Below, piece by piece: positions 27,917 to 37,332 of a stretch of 64,000 bases of DNA. Position numbers and translations under genes: made by a program. The stretch is taken from assembly GCA_016702335.1 (NCBI GenBank), contig JADJEF010000018.1, positions 558,001 through 622,000 of the forward strand, read 5' to 3'. Under the pieces are notes generated by a model. It saw only the letters and a program-made list of their open reading frames with translations. It was not told the origin of the DNA and did no database searches. How positions within the stretch are numbered: position 1 is the stretch's first letter; each line of letters starts with the position of its first letter. This DNA comes from Rhodocyclaceae bacterium (GTDB lineage Bacteria; Pseudomonadota; Gammaproteobacteria; Burkholderiales; Rhodocyclaceae).

Positions 27917-28684
27917 TCAATGCTCGTTCTTCGCACCATCGGGCACAAATACGTAGCCAAAGCCCCAGACGGTCTGCAGGTAGCGGGGCTTGCCCGGATC
28001 GTCCTCAACCAGCTTGCGCAGGCGCGAAACCTGCACGTCGATGGCGCGGTCGAAGACTTCATACTCACGGCCACGGGCCAATTCCATCAGCTTGTCGCGG
28101 CTCATGGGCTGGCGGGGGTGTTCGAGCAGCACTTTTAGCAGGCCGAATTCGCCGGTGGTCAGCAATGTGGTTTGGCCGTCTCGGGTGAGCTCGCGCGTGC
28201 CCAGATTCACCTCGGTCTTGCCAAAACGGACAACCTCGACGGCGAGGGTGGGGGCACCAGGTGGTGCCGCCGGCGTCTTCCGTCGCAAAACGGCATGGAT
28301 GCGCGCCACGAGTTCGCGTGGATTGAACGGTTTGGGCAGGTAATCGTCAGCCCCCATTTCGAGGCCGACAATGCGATCGACCTCATCGCCCTTTGCGGTC
28401 AGCATGATGATGGGGATATGTTCCTGAGATCCGCGCAAGCGCCGGCAGATCGCCAGCCCGTCTTCGCCCGGTAGCATCAGGTCGAGAACCATCAGATCAT
28501 AAAGCTCGCGCGCCAAAGCGCGGTCCATGCTTTCGGCATCGGGTACGACTTTGGTGGCAAAGCCTTGTTCGTTGAGATAGCGCTCAAGTAGCTGACGTAA
28601 ACGCATGTCGTCATCAACGACAAGAATTTTGCGTTTCTGGTCTGCACCATGATCGGGGCGGAGAGTATTCAATGAGGTATTCAT
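27917..28684 (-). CDS. ompR: OmpR-family response regulator
   Basis: 255 residues from ATG 28684. The receiver has LVVDDD, phospho-acceptor Asp68 in VLDLMLPGEDG and LPKPFNPRELVARI. The C-terminal winged helix has LTTGEFGLLKVLLEHP and VFDRAIDVQVSRLRKL, and ends YLQTVWGFGYVFVPDG. Both halves match OmpR. It precedes envZ by 9 bp and so forms the standard ompR-envZ operon. A 102-bp spacer separates it from a divergent small secreted-protein gene. Confidence 0.95.
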   Translation of the reverse strand: MNTSLNTLRPDHGADQKRKILVVDDDMRLRQLLERYLNEQGFATKVVPDAESMDRALARELYDLMVLDLMLPGEDGLAICRRLRGSQEHIPIIMLTAKGDEVDRIVGLEMGADDYLPKPFNPRELVARIHAVLRRKTPAAPPGAPTLAVEVVRFGKTEVNLGTRELTRDGQTTLLTTGEFGLLKVLLEHPRQPMSRDKLMELARGREYEVFDRAIDVQVSRLRKLVEDDPGKPRYLQTVWGFGYVFVPDGAKNEH

Positions 28685-28786
28685 GGGCCAAATCCTAGCG
28701 ATGGCAAGCTCAGACAACGAACAGGTATTACATCCGATTACAAACCGACGTTTGCATGCATAAACTCGCGATCTAGAATCCAGCGC

Positions 28787-29209
28787 ATGAAATCGTTTGA
28801 TGCATTTTGCCGTGCTTCTACCGTTTGCCAAGGGTTGAGTTGTGCACTGGTGGGTTTGGTGATCAGTGTAACGATTGCCCCTTCTGCCGCCTATAGCCAG
28901 CAGGGGCAAGCATCGGATCCTTCTCAGGTGTTGCCTCATCCCACTACGCAACGTATTGATAGTGCAGAGATGCAGGAGCGTCGTATCGAGATTCGGCGTG
29001 AGCGAAAAATAGAGTGGCTCAGATCAGCGAGCGGTGCGACCAAGGGTTCCAGCAGCAGTTCGACGGAGAGCCACGAAGTGCAGGGATATTCCGCCGAACA
29101 TGGGCGCATGGGGGGAATGTCACGAGCGGAGCGTCGTCAATTGCGTAGTGACATTCGCGAAGCAGGCTTCAGTGCCTACGCCGGCGAGGGCAATCGCCGC
29201 CGGCCTTAG
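28787..29209 (+). CDS. Hypothetical secreted protein
   Basis: 140 residues. A signal peptide is likely (CALVGLVISVTIAPSAAYS). The mature part is hydrophilic, with charged RRIEIRRERKIEW, a Ser run and MSRAERRQLRSDIREAG, an Arg-rich helix pattern seen at the end of several small periplasmic proteins. No family was recognised. It is transcribed divergently from ompR and lies before smpB (convergent). Confidence 0.65.
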   Translation: MKSFDAFCRASTVCQGLSCALVGLVISVTIAPSAAYSQQGQASDPSQVLPHPTTQRIDSAEMQERRIEIRRERKIEWLRSASGATKGSSSSSTESHEVQGYSAEHGRMGGMSRAERRQLRSDIREAGFSAYAGEGNRRRP

Positions 29210-29261
29210 TAGGGCTCAGACACGGGCCTTGTGATCCCTGCGGTGTGACGTGCTGAGCGCG

Positions 29262-29711
29262 CTAGCCGCGTTTGTTTCGCATCAGCTGCGCTTTTTCGCG
29301 ATTCCAGTCGCGATCTTTCTCGGTGCTCCGCTTGTCGTGTTGCTTCTTGCCTTTGGCAAGGCCCACAGAGAGTTTGACTCGCCCGCGCGTGAAGTGCAGG
29401 TCGATAGGCACCATCGCGTAGCCGGATCGCTCCACCTTACCGATTAACTTGCTAATTTCCTGCTTGTGCAAGAGCAGCTTGCGCGTTCGTACCGGGTCGG
29501 CCTTGATATGTGTCGAGGCTTGTATCAGAGGAGAGATGTGGGCACCTAGGAGGAAAAGTTCGCCGTCCTTGATGATGACGTAGCTCTCTTTGATCTGGGC
29601 CCGCCCGGCACGAATGGCCTTGATCTCCCAGCCTTCGAGAACGATTCCCGCCTCATAGCGGTCTTCGACGAAGTAGTCGTGAAAGGCTTTTTTGTTGTCG
29701 ACGAGGCTCAT
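29262..29711 (-). CDS. smpB: SsrA-binding protein SmpB
   Basis: 149 residues. It starts MSLVDNKKAFHDYFVEDRYE, has the core GLVLEGWEIKAIR-like segment (VLEGWEIKAIRAGRAQIKE) and the C-terminal tail KKQHDKRSTEKDRDWNREK. It delivers tmRNA to stalled ribosomes; the matching tmRNA gene is at 53.8-54.1 kb of this window. It diverges from ratA over 93 bp, the common arrangement. Confidence 0.97.
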   Translation of the reverse strand: MSLVDNKKAFHDYFVEDRYEAGIVLEGWEIKAIRAGRAQIKESYVIIKDGELFLLGAHISPLIQASTHIKADPVRTRKLLLHKQEISKLIGKVERSGYAMVPIDLHFTRGRVKLSVGLAKGKKQHDKRSTEKDRDWNREKAQLMRNKRG

Positions 29712-29804
29712 GATGCGTGGGCGATGGGCAAGACGGGAGAGGTGTTTGCAGAAGTAGAATGCCCATCATTCTAGGCGAGCCGTGCATGCCGACCCTGTCC
29801 CGCA

Positions 29805-30236
29805 ATGAGCGTCGTTGAAAAATCAGTCCTGATCGAACGTACCCCGGCTCAGATGTTTGCCTTGGTCGATTGTGTTGAGGACTATCCAAAATTTTTGCCT
29901 TGGTGCGGGGGAAGTGAAGTGCTTGAGCGCACCGAGCAACGCACTGTGGCGCGAATCGATATTGCCTATCGTGGCATCAAGTCATTTTTTTCCACGACCA
30001 ATGACAAAGAATACCCTGAGCGGATGCGTATTCACCTGAAAGAGGGCCCTTTCACGCGCATGGAGGGTCACTGGTCCTTCACTCCTCTGGGCCAGACGGC
30101 TTGCAAGATCGAGTTTCATCTGCATTACGAGTTCTCAAACCATATCTTGTCAAAGATGATGGGCCCGGTCTTTAACCAGATTGCCGAGAGTATGGTCGAG
30201 TCGTTCGTCAGTCGCGCCGGTGTGCTCTATGCGTGA
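29805..30236 (+). CDS. ratA: RatA-like START/polyketide cyclase domain protein
   Basis: 143 residues. The signature MFALVDCVEDYPKFLPWC and the C-terminal NQIAESMVESFVSRA are typical of the RatA/Coq10 family. E. coli RatA has been described as an inhibitor of 70S ribosome association, while the fold also fits ubiquinone binding as in Coq10, so the role is debated. It overlaps the next gene by 8 bp. Confidence 0.92.
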   Translation: MSVVEKSVLIERTPAQMFALVDCVEDYPKFLPWCGGSEVLERTEQRTVARIDIAYRGIKSFFSTTNDKEYPERMRIHLKEGPFTRMEGHWSFTPLGQTACKIEFHLHYEFSNHILSKMMGPVFNQIAESMVESFVSRAGVLYA

Positions 30237-30552
30237 TACATCGGCACCCATAAGCGTCGAGGTGGTTTACGCGCTTCCTGCACGGCAGGAGGTTCTGCGC
30301 GTTTCGCTGCCCGTGGGATCAACGATTGCGCAAGCGATTACCGCCTCGGGCTTGCTTGAAAAGTACCCAGAGATAAACCTGGTCAGTAGCAAAGTAGGTA
30401 TCTTTGCCAAGTTGGCCAAGCCCGACACGGTGCTGCGCGAGCGTGACCGGGTCGAGATTTATCGTCCGCTGATTGCAGACCCGAAAGAAGTTAGAAAACA
30501 ACGTGCTGCGTCGGGTAAAGCAATGAAAAAAGGTGGCGGCGAGATCGAGTAG
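30229..30552 (+). CDS. RnfH-family (RatB/UPF0125) ubiquitin-like protein
   Basis: 107 residues from ATG 30229. The beta-grasp family pattern VEVVYALPARQEVLRVSL, VGIFAKLAKPDTVLRERDRVEIYRPL is clear. It is co-translated with ratA (8-bp overlap), as in many proteobacteria. Function is not firmly known. The C-terminus is Lys-rich. Confidence 0.92.
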   Translation: MRDTSAPISVEVVYALPARQEVLRVSLPVGSTIAQAITASGLLEKYPEINLVSSKVGIFAKLAKPDTVLRERDRVEIYRPLIADPKEVRKQRAASGKAMKKGGGEIE

Positions 30553-30567
30553 GCCCCGGCCTTTGTT

Positions 30568-30597
30568 CCGCAAGTCGGCGTTGGTAGGACGGCGCTG
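30568..30597 (+). repeat. Dispersed 30-bp repeat, copy 5 (between ratB-like gene and guaB)
   Basis: CCGCAAGTCGGCGTTGG, TAGG, ACGGCGCTG; the most divergent copy. It lies 48 bp upstream of the guaB start, so it may overlap the guaB leader or promoter. Confidence 0.8.
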
Positions 30598-30644
30598 CCC
30601 CCCGTATAATGCCGGATTGCTAACTGCGCACGAGGTCATACACC

Positions 30645-32105
30645 ATGCGAGTCATCCAGAAGGCACTGACGTTTGACGACGTACTGCTGGTTCCTGCCCA
30701 CTCCACCGTTCTGCCGCGCGATGTATCGCTGGCGACGCACTTGACTCGTAAGATCAAGCTCAATTTGCCGCTCGTTTCGGCCGCCATGGACACGGTTACC
30801 GAAGCCGGCCTGGCGATTGCCCTGGCTCAAGAAGGTGGCATGGGCATCGTCCACAAGAATCTGAAGCCACGGGCTCAGGCGGCGGAAGTCGCCAAGGTGA
30901 AACGGCACGAGACCGGCGTTCTCAAGGATCCGATCACCATTCCGCCCACAATGAGTGTGCGCGATGTGTTTGCGCTGACTCGTCAACACAAGATTTCCGG
31001 TCTGCCGGTGATCGAGGGCGGCAAGGTGGTGGGTATCGTGACCAACCGTGACTTGCGTTTCGAGTCACGCATGGATGTGCCGGTCTCTACCATCATGACT
31101 CCGCGTGAGCGCCTGGTGACGGTGAAGGAGGGTGCCAGCCTCGAGGAGGCCAAGGCCCTGATGCATCAGCATCGCCTGGAGCGTGTGCTGGTGATCAACG
31201 ATGTCTATGAACTGCGCGGCCTGATGACCGTGAAGGACATTCTTAAATCGTCGGAGCACCCCAATGCGTCCAAGGACGAAGCGGGTCGCCTGCGCGTGGG
31301 CGCCGCGATCGGTGTGGGTGAAGGTAACAAGGAGCGTGCCGAGATGCTGGTCGACGCCGGTGTCGATGTGATCGTCGTCGATACTGCGCACGGTCATTCC
31401 GAGGGCGTGCTGCGTTCGGTGCAGTGGGTCAAGATGCGCTTTCCGAACGTAGAAGTGATCGGCGGCAACATTGCTACGGCCGATGCGGCCAAGGCCCTTG
31501 TGGATCACGGTGCCGATGGTGTCAAGGTCGGTATCGGCCCGGGATCAATCTGCACCACGCGCATCGTGGCGGGGGTCGGTGTGCCCCAGATCACTGCCAT
31601 TGATATGGTGTCCAATGCACTGGCTAATACCGGTGTGCCGATGATTGCCGACGGTGGCATTCGCTATTCGGGCGACATTGCCAAGGCGATTGCCGCCGGT
31701 GCCAATGCCGTCATGCTGGGCGGCTTGTTTGCCGGTACCGAAGAAGCACCGGGTGAAACCGTGTTGTTCCAGGGGCGCTCTTACAAGTCTTATCGCGGCA
31801 TGGGCTCATTGGGGGCGATGAAGGAAGGCGCGGCTGATCGCTATTTCCAAGAGTCCGATGCCAATGTCGACAAGCTGGTACCGGAAGGCATCGAAGGTCG
31901 CGTTCCCTACAAAGGTTCGGTTGGTGCTGTGATTCATCAGTTGATGGGTGGTTTGCGTGCATCGATGGGCTATGTGGGCTGCTCGACCATCGACCAGATG
32001 CGCAGCAAGGCTCAGTTTGTCGAGATTACCTCTGCGGGTATTCGCGAGTCGCATGTGCACGATGTGCAGATCACCAAAGAAGCGCCCAACTACCATGTTG
32101 ATTGA
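30645..32105 (+). CDS. guaB: IMP dehydrogenase
   Basis: 486 residues. The catalytic loop is GIGPGSICTTRIVAG with the active-site Cys, followed by DGGIRYSGDIAKAIAAGA. Two CBS domains are inserted at about 90-205. It oxidises IMP to XMP with NAD, the first committed step of GMP synthesis. It is followed by a strong terminator and then guaA, the next enzyme. Confidence 0.98.
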   Translation: MRVIQKALTFDDVLLVPAHSTVLPRDVSLATHLTRKIKLNLPLVSAAMDTVTEAGLAIALAQEGGMGIVHKNLKPRAQAAEVAKVKRHETGVLKDPITIPPTMSVRDVFALTRQHKISGLPVIEGGKVVGIVTNRDLRFESRMDVPVSTIMTPRERLVTVKEGASLEEAKALMHQHRLERVLVINDVYELRGLMTVKDILKSSEHPNASKDEAGRLRVGAAIGVGEGNKERAEMLVDAGVDVIVVDTAHGHSEGVLRSVQWVKMRFPNVEVIGGNIATADAAKALVDHGADGVKVGIGPGSICTTRIVAGVGVPQITAIDMVSNALANTGVPMIADGGIRYSGDIAKAIAAGANAVMLGGLFAGTEEAPGETVLFQGRSYKSYRGMGSLGAMKEGAADRYFQESDANVDKLVPEGIEGRVPYKGSVGAVIHQLMGGLRASMGYVGCSTIDQMRSKAQFVEITSAGIRESHVHDVQITKEAPNYHVD

Positions 32106-32122
32106 GTGACGATGTTTTAACC

Positions 32123-32157
32123 AAGGCGGCCGGGGTTGTCCCCTGGCCGCCTTTTTT
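32123..32157 (+). terminator. Intrinsic terminator between guaB and guaA
   Basis: GC-rich stem GGCGGCCGGGG / CCCC(T)GGCCGCC with one bulged T, loop TTGT, followed by TTTTTT. It ends 14 bp before the guaA start, so it may act as an attenuator for guaA. Confidence 0.85.
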
Positions 32158-32171
32158 GATTGAGCCATGCC

Positions 32172-33737
32172 ATGTCACACCAGAAAATACTCATCCTTGA
32201 TTTCGGTTCCCAGGTCGCGCAACTGATCGCCCGCCGGGTGCGCGAGCAGCAGGTGTATTGCGAACTGCATCCCTTCGACTCGACGCCCGAGTTCATTCGC
32301 GACTTCGCTCCGACCGGCGTCATTCTCTCGGGGGGGCCGAATTCCGTTTATGAGGCCGAAGAGTGGCGTGCGCCGCAGATTGTCTTTGAGCTGGGCGTAC
32401 CCGTGCTCGGGATCTGTTACGGCATGCAAACGATGGCGCAGCAGCTCGGTGGAAAGGTCGAGAGTTCGCACAAGCGCGAGTTCGGTTACGCCGAAATGCG
32501 CGCCCGGGGTCACTCGAAGCTGTTCAACGGCGTGCAGGATCGCGCCAACGCGGAGGGCCACGGCCTGCTCGACGTCTGGATGAGTCATGGTGACAAAGTC
32601 ACCGAACTGCCGCCGGGGTTCAAGATCATCGGCAGTAATGAATCGACACCCATTGCGGCGATGGCCGACGAGGCGCGCGGCTTTTACGCCGTCCAGTTCC
32701 ACCCCGAAGTGACTCACACCCTCAAGGGGCGCGAGATCATTGGCCGTTTTGTGCGTGACATCTGCGGTTGTCGTGGCGACTGGACCATGCCGAACTACGT
32801 GGCGGAAGCCATTGAAAAGGTGCGTCTGCAAGTCGGCAAGGAGGAAGTGATTCTGGGCCTTTCCGGCGGCGTAGATTCCTCGGTCGTGGCAGCGCTGTTG
32901 CACAAGGCCATCGGCGATCAGCTCACCTGTGTGTTTGTTGATAACGGTTTGTTGCGGTTAAACGAGGCAGAGCAGGTGATGCAAACCTTCGCCCGTAACT
33001 TGGGCGTCAAAGTGATTCATGTCGATGCCACCGCCCAGTTCATGGGACACCTGGTCGGAGTGTCCGATCCGGAGCAAAAGCGCAAGATCATCGGGCGCGA
33101 GTTTGTCGAGGTGTTTCAGGCCGAGGCGCAGAAACTGCCCAATGCCAAGTGGCTGGCTCAAGGCACCATCTACCCCGACGTGATCGAGTCGGCCGGTAGC
33201 AAGACCAAGAAGGCGCACACCATCAAAAGCCACCACAACGTCGGCGGCCTGCCCGAGACACTCAATCTCAAGCTGCTTGAGCCGTTGCGTGAGCTTTTCA
33301 AGGACGAAGTGCGTGAATTGGGGGTGACTCTGGGGCTGCCGCACGAGATGGTTTATCGTCATCCATTCCCCGGACCGGGCCTGGGCGTGCGAATTCTGGG
33401 TGAAGTGAAGCAAGACTTCGCCGACCTGTTACGCCGTGCCGACGCCATTTTTATCGATGAACTGCGCGCGGCCGATTGGTACGACAAGACCTCGCAGGCC
33501 TTCGCGGTATTTCTGCCCGTGAAGAGCGTTGGCGTGATGGGTGACGGGCGTACCTACGAATACGTGGTGGCGCTGCGCGCCGTGCAAACCTCAGACTTCA
33601 TGACCGCGCAGTGGGCCGAGTTACCGCACAGTCTGCTGGGCAAGGTGAGCAATCGCATCATCAATGAAGTGCGCGGGATCAATAGGGTGGTGTATGACAT
33701 CTCGGGTAAACCTCCCGCGACAATCGAGTGGGAATAA
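32172..33737 (+). CDS. guaA: GMP synthase (glutamine-hydrolysing)
   Basis: 521 residues from ATG 32172. The class I glutamine amidotransferase domain has GICYGMQTMAQQ with the nucleophile Cys and QFHPEVTHT. The ATP pyrophosphatase domain has the P-loop LGLSGGVDSSVVAALL. The C-terminus FPGPGLGVRILGE and PPATIEWE is standard. It makes GMP from XMP. It is downstream of guaB in the classic order. Confidence 0.98.
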   Translation: MSHQKILILDFGSQVAQLIARRVREQQVYCELHPFDSTPEFIRDFAPTGVILSGGPNSVYEAEEWRAPQIVFELGVPVLGICYGMQTMAQQLGGKVESSHKREFGYAEMRARGHSKLFNGVQDRANAEGHGLLDVWMSHGDKVTELPPGFKIIGSNESTPIAAMADEARGFYAVQFHPEVTHTLKGREIIGRFVRDICGCRGDWTMPNYVAEAIEKVRLQVGKEEVILGLSGGVDSSVVAALLHKAIGDQLTCVFVDNGLLRLNEAEQVMQTFARNLGVKVIHVDATAQFMGHLVGVSDPEQKRKIIGREFVEVFQAEAQKLPNAKWLAQGTIYPDVIESAGSKTKKAHTIKSHHNVGGLPETLNLKLLEPLRELFKDEVRELGVTLGLPHEMVYRHPFPGPGLGVRILGEVKQDFADLLRRADAIFIDELRAADWYDKTSQAFAVFLPVKSVGVMGDGRTYEYVVALRAVQTSDFMTAQWAELPHSLLGKVSNRIINEVRGINRVVYDISGKPPATIEWE

Positions 33738-33960
33738 TTTGACGTCTGGCAACGGCAGGCAGCTGGAAGCAAGTTTTGGCGATGGTATCTCGATGGGTAT
33801 CATCAATCGAGCGCCAGCCTTGTCCAATGGGGTTTTGAGTCTGAGCGGGTAGCCGGGATCGATCAATATGCCGGCCAACTGCCTGGTGTCGAAGCCTTGG
33901 ACGCGAACCAGTTCGCCAGTGTGCTTCGTGGGCATGACGTCAGTCTTTTTGGCTGATGTT

Positions 33961-33990
33961 CCGCAAGTCGGCGCTGGCAAGACGGCGATT
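33961..33990 (+). repeat. Dispersed 30-bp repeat, copy 6 (guaA-nrdJ spacer)
   Basis: CCGCAAGTCGGCGCTGG, CAAG, ACGGCGATT. It lies in the 331-bp convergent spacer 33738-34068. The rest of that spacer before the terminator holds no gene I can support. Confidence 0.9.
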
Positions 33991-34015
33991 CAGGCGTGTT
34001 TCGCGGCTAAAGAAG

Positions 34016-34058
34016 CAAAATGGCCCTGCGCTTGAGATGCACAGGGCCATTTTTTTGA
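34016..34058. terminator. Bidirectional terminator between guaA and nrdJ
   Basis: Stem ATGGCCCTG / CAGGGCCAT with an A run on the left and TTTTTTT on the right, so it can stop transcripts from both convergent genes. Confidence 0.8.
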
Positions 34059-34068
34059 GCCTTACCAA

Positions 34069-36990
34069 CTAGCCGCAGGTACCCACCGCACCGCAGGCCG
34101 TACAGAAATCACAACCGTCTTTGCGGATCACGGTCATGTTGCCGCATTCGCCGCACAGCGAGCCCTGCGTCACCTTCATGGTGCCTGCCGTCGGCGTGCT
34201 GCCATTGGGCGATTCCAGAATGCCCATGTCGCGCGTCGGGAAGCCGTTTTCGTCAAGGATGCCGAGCATGGCGTAGCGATGCATGATCAGGCGGGCCACA
34301 TAGGCCACGGTCGAGGGCCAGTTCTGCTGCTTGTTCGAACCGGGCACTTTGGCCATGAAGTCGCCCAGGGGCTCGGCGTAGTTCAAGAGCTTGCGCAGCT
34401 TCATCCCGATCCAGGCCGGGTCAAGCACGCGCATGTCGAGCGAGAGCAGCCGTGTCAGGCCGTCCAGCGCACGCGGGTAGTGGCCGGAGAGCCAGACCGA
34501 GTAGGGGCGGGTAATGCCGTCGGGCAGGGTGATCTCCTTGAGGCCGAGCACGAACTCTTCGCCGGAGGCGGGGTTAAGTACATCGACCGTCCAGGACAGC
34601 GTGCCATCGGTGCCGGTCTTGGGCTCGTCGCGGCTGAACATGCAGTCGATCACCGGTGTGGTGCCGATATCCGCCGAGGTGCCTTCGAGTGCGCCAAGTT
34701 TCTCGCAGCGATAACGTACCACATGCGCCATGGCGGCGACGGCACCGGGCACGCGCTTCAGTTCGCCATTGGGCGGGAAGGGCAGATCGAACGGTTCGTC
34801 GTCCTGCGTGCGTGCCAGCGCATCGAGTTTGAGTTTGAGCCAGGCCTTGTCATTGGCACGCATGTCCATCGACAAGGTCTTGGCCACGGCACCGAGACCG
34901 CGCGGCTGATCGGTGCCATTGACCCAGACTTCAAAGGGCAGGGCGCGGCCCATGTCGTTTTCGATCTGGCCGACGAACAGGGCGAACTGGGTGTGCGGCG
35001 CATTGATCATGTAGGTCCAGGCGGTATTGCCGTCGGACATGTTCGGGCGGCCGGGCCAGCGCAGCGAGGCGAGCACCGGCGCGGGTAGAGCGCCGATCGA
35101 CAGGCGCTTGTTGGCCGAGTCGTAGGTCACATCCTGCGGCTGCTTCTGGGCGGTGGCCGAGGCGTTTTGCGGCTCGACCGAGAGCACGCTGCCCAGAATG
35201 CTGTTGGGGCGGTAGGTGGCCAGACCCTTCAGGCCCGACTTCCACGCCACCATGTAGAGGTCTTCGAACTCGGAGTAGGGGTAGTCGGCGGGGACATTCA
35301 CCGTCTTCGAGATCGAGGTGTCGACATAGGGAGCGACCGCGGCGACCATCTGCTCGTGCGCCTGCGCCGAAATTTCCAGCGCGGTCACGAAGTAGTCGGG
35401 CAACTTGGTCACATCACCGCCCTGGTGCTTGTACAGACGCCAGGCGTAATCCTCGACCGCGTACTCCTTGTGCGTGCCGTCCATCATGCGTTTTTTGCGC
35501 GTGTAGGTCCAGGAGAAGGGCGGCTCGATGCCATTGGAGGCATTGTCGGCAAAGGCCAGACTGATGGTGCCGGTGGGGGCGATCGAGAGCAGATGGCTGT
35601 TGCGGATGCCGTGCTTGCGGATCTGGTCCTTGACCTCGTCGGGCAGACGCGAGGCGAAGTTGCCGCCGGTCAGGTACATGTCCTTGTTGAACAGCGGGAA
35701 AGCGCCGCGCTCCTTGGCCAGTTCGACTGAAGCCAGATACGAGCGGTTGCGCATGAAATCGGAAATCTTGGTCGCGGTATCGGTGGCCTGCTGCGAGTCA
35801 TAACGCTGGCGCAGCATGATCAGGGTATCGCCCAGACCGGTGAAACCCAAACCGACGCGGCGCTTGCTCTGCGCTTCCTTCAGCTGCTGCTCCAGCGGCC
35901 AGTGAGTGGCGTCGAGCACGTTGTCGAGCATGCGCGTCGACACATCGACGACCTTTCCGAAGCCTTCGTAGTCAAAGCGGGCATTGGGCGTGAAGGCGTC
36001 CTTGACGAACAGGGTCAGGTTGACCGAGCCCAGGCAGCAGCAGCCATAGGGCGGCAGCGGCTGCTCGGCGCAGGGGTTGGTGGCCTCAATGGTCTCGCAG
36101 TAGTAGAGGTTGTTGTCCTTGTTCATGCGATCGAGGAACAGGATGCCCGGCTCGGCGTGGTCGTAGGTCGAGCGCATGACCTGCTCCCACAACTCGCGCG
36201 CGGGCACCTTGCGGTACACCCACATGCCGTCTTCGCGCTGGTAGGCGCCGGCGGCCTTGATATCGGCGGCGGGCGTGGCGCGGTGGGCCAGTTCGATGTC
36301 GCCATTGGCTTCGACGGCCTTCATGAAGGCGTCGGTCACGCCGATCGAGATATTGAAGTTGGTCAGGTCGCCTTTGTCTTTGGCGTGAATGAAGTCTTCG
36401 ATATCGGGGTGATCGCAGCGCAAGACACCCATCTGTGCACCGCGGCGGGCACCGGCGGACTCGACCGTCTCGCACGAGCGGTCAAACACCCGCATGTAGG
36501 ACACCGGGCCGGAGGCGCGCGACTGGGTGCCCTTGACGTGGGCGCCGACAGGGCGAATCGAGGAGAAATCGTAGCCGACGCCGCCACCGCGACGCATGGT
36601 CTCGGCCGCCTGCAGCAGCGCCGTATAGATGCCGGGCCTATCATCAACGATTTCGGAGATCGAGTCGCCAACAGGTTGCACGAAGCAGTTGATTAGCGTG
36701 GCGGTCAGGTCGGTGCCGGCGGCGGAGTTGATACGGCCGGCAGGGACAAAGCCGTTTTCCTGGGCTTCGAGGAACTTCGCTTCCCAAAATGCACGCTTGT
36801 CTTCGGCCTCGACGGCAGCCAAGGCACGGGCGACGCGCTTGCGCACATCGCGCACATCGCGTTCGCTGCCCTTGGCATACTTTTCAAGAAGTACCTCGCC
36901 GGAGATCTCCTGCGGCAGGGGTAGGCCCATCTGGCCGGTGTGAATGTGCTCTGAAACGGTGTCCTCGTGGTTCTCTGTCGGATGTGTCAT
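34069..36990 (-). CDS. nrdJ: Adenosylcobalamin-dependent (class II) ribonucleotide reductase
   Basis: 973 residues. The N-terminal region has INCFVQPVGDSISEI, and the catalytic core has NPCAEQPLPPYGCCCLGSVNL with the active-site Cys and Glu and SIAPTGTISLAF. The C-terminal third carries two related TSCPD-like blocks (about 655-745 and 800-880), each with a Trp and LSMDMR or LSLDMR segment. It ends in a zinc-ribbon-like Cys cluster (CGECG, CDFCTACG) with the redox Cys pair. It makes deoxyribonucleotides and needs vitamin B12, working with or without oxygen. No other reductase or cobalamin riboswitch is visible in the window. It is monocistronic. Confidence 0.95.
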   Translation of the reverse strand: MTHPTENHEDTVSEHIHTGQMGLPLPQEISGEVLLEKYAKGSERDVRDVRKRVARALAAVEAEDKRAFWEAKFLEAQENGFVPAGRINSAAGTDLTATLINCFVQPVGDSISEIVDDRPGIYTALLQAAETMRRGGGVGYDFSSIRPVGAHVKGTQSRASGPVSYMRVFDRSCETVESAGARRGAQMGVLRCDHPDIEDFIHAKDKGDLTNFNISIGVTDAFMKAVEANGDIELAHRATPAADIKAAGAYQREDGMWVYRKVPARELWEQVMRSTYDHAEPGILFLDRMNKDNNLYYCETIEATNPCAEQPLPPYGCCCLGSVNLTLFVKDAFTPNARFDYEGFGKVVDVSTRMLDNVLDATHWPLEQQLKEAQSKRRVGLGFTGLGDTLIMLRQRYDSQQATDTATKISDFMRNRSYLASVELAKERGAFPLFNKDMYLTGGNFASRLPDEVKDQIRKHGIRNSHLLSIAPTGTISLAFADNASNGIEPPFSWTYTRKKRMMDGTHKEYAVEDYAWRLYKHQGGDVTKLPDYFVTALEISAQAHEQMVAAVAPYVDTSISKTVNVPADYPYSEFEDLYMVAWKSGLKGLATYRPNSILGSVLSVEPQNASATAQKQPQDVTYDSANKRLSIGALPAPVLASLRWPGRPNMSDGNTAWTYMINAPHTQFALFVGQIENDMGRALPFEVWVNGTDQPRGLGAVAKTLSMDMRANDKAWLKLKLDALARTQDDEPFDLPFPPNGELKRVPGAVAAMAHVVRYRCEKLGALEGTSADIGTTPVIDCMFSRDEPKTGTDGTLSWTVDVLNPASGEEFVLGLKEITLPDGITRPYSVWLSGHYPRALDGLTRLLSLDMRVLDPAWIGMKLRKLLNYAEPLGDFMAKVPGSNKQQNWPSTVAYVARLIMHRYAMLGILDENGFPTRDMGILESPNGSTPTAGTMKVTQGSLCGECGNMTVIRKDGCDFCTACGAVGTCG

Positions 36991-37332
36991 TACTCGTCTG
37001 CCTTTTTTCGAAGAGATTTTTAATTGGGTTGGCTACGATGAAGCGGAGTGATCTGCGGCGTGCTACGGCTTACAGCGGCGCGAATTCGGGTATTTCTAGG
37101 CTGGCCATCAGGCAAAGTAGCTGTCTGACTGGTGCGCAGATTACCTTCCAAAAGCAAAATTGAGAAGAAAATTATTTATTACAAATAAACAATGACTTAT
37201 AAAATTACGTCGTAGGTCGGTTGATTTCTACGCACTACCTATAGTAGGTTTATTTAGGTGCTATCACCCAAAAAAGCGGTGATTTCCGGCCCATCTCCCC
37301 CTGTTTCAAGCCCTGTCAAGGAAGAGGGGCAG
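36991..37332. other. Intergenic region between nrdJ and ppsR
   Basis: 342 bp between the nrdJ start and the ppsR stop. The part 37140-37260 is distinctly AT-rich compared with its surroundings and probably holds the nrdJ promoter. It contains the short dyad ACCTA-TAG-TAGGT (37237-37249) and two further TAGGT copies nearby (37213, 37255). I could not match these to a known regulator such as NrdR. No gene is supported. Confidence 0.4.

Noticed and set aside
34279..35088. Long plus-strand reading frame opposite nrdJ
   Set aside because: It mirrors nrdJ codons; no family, no start signal.
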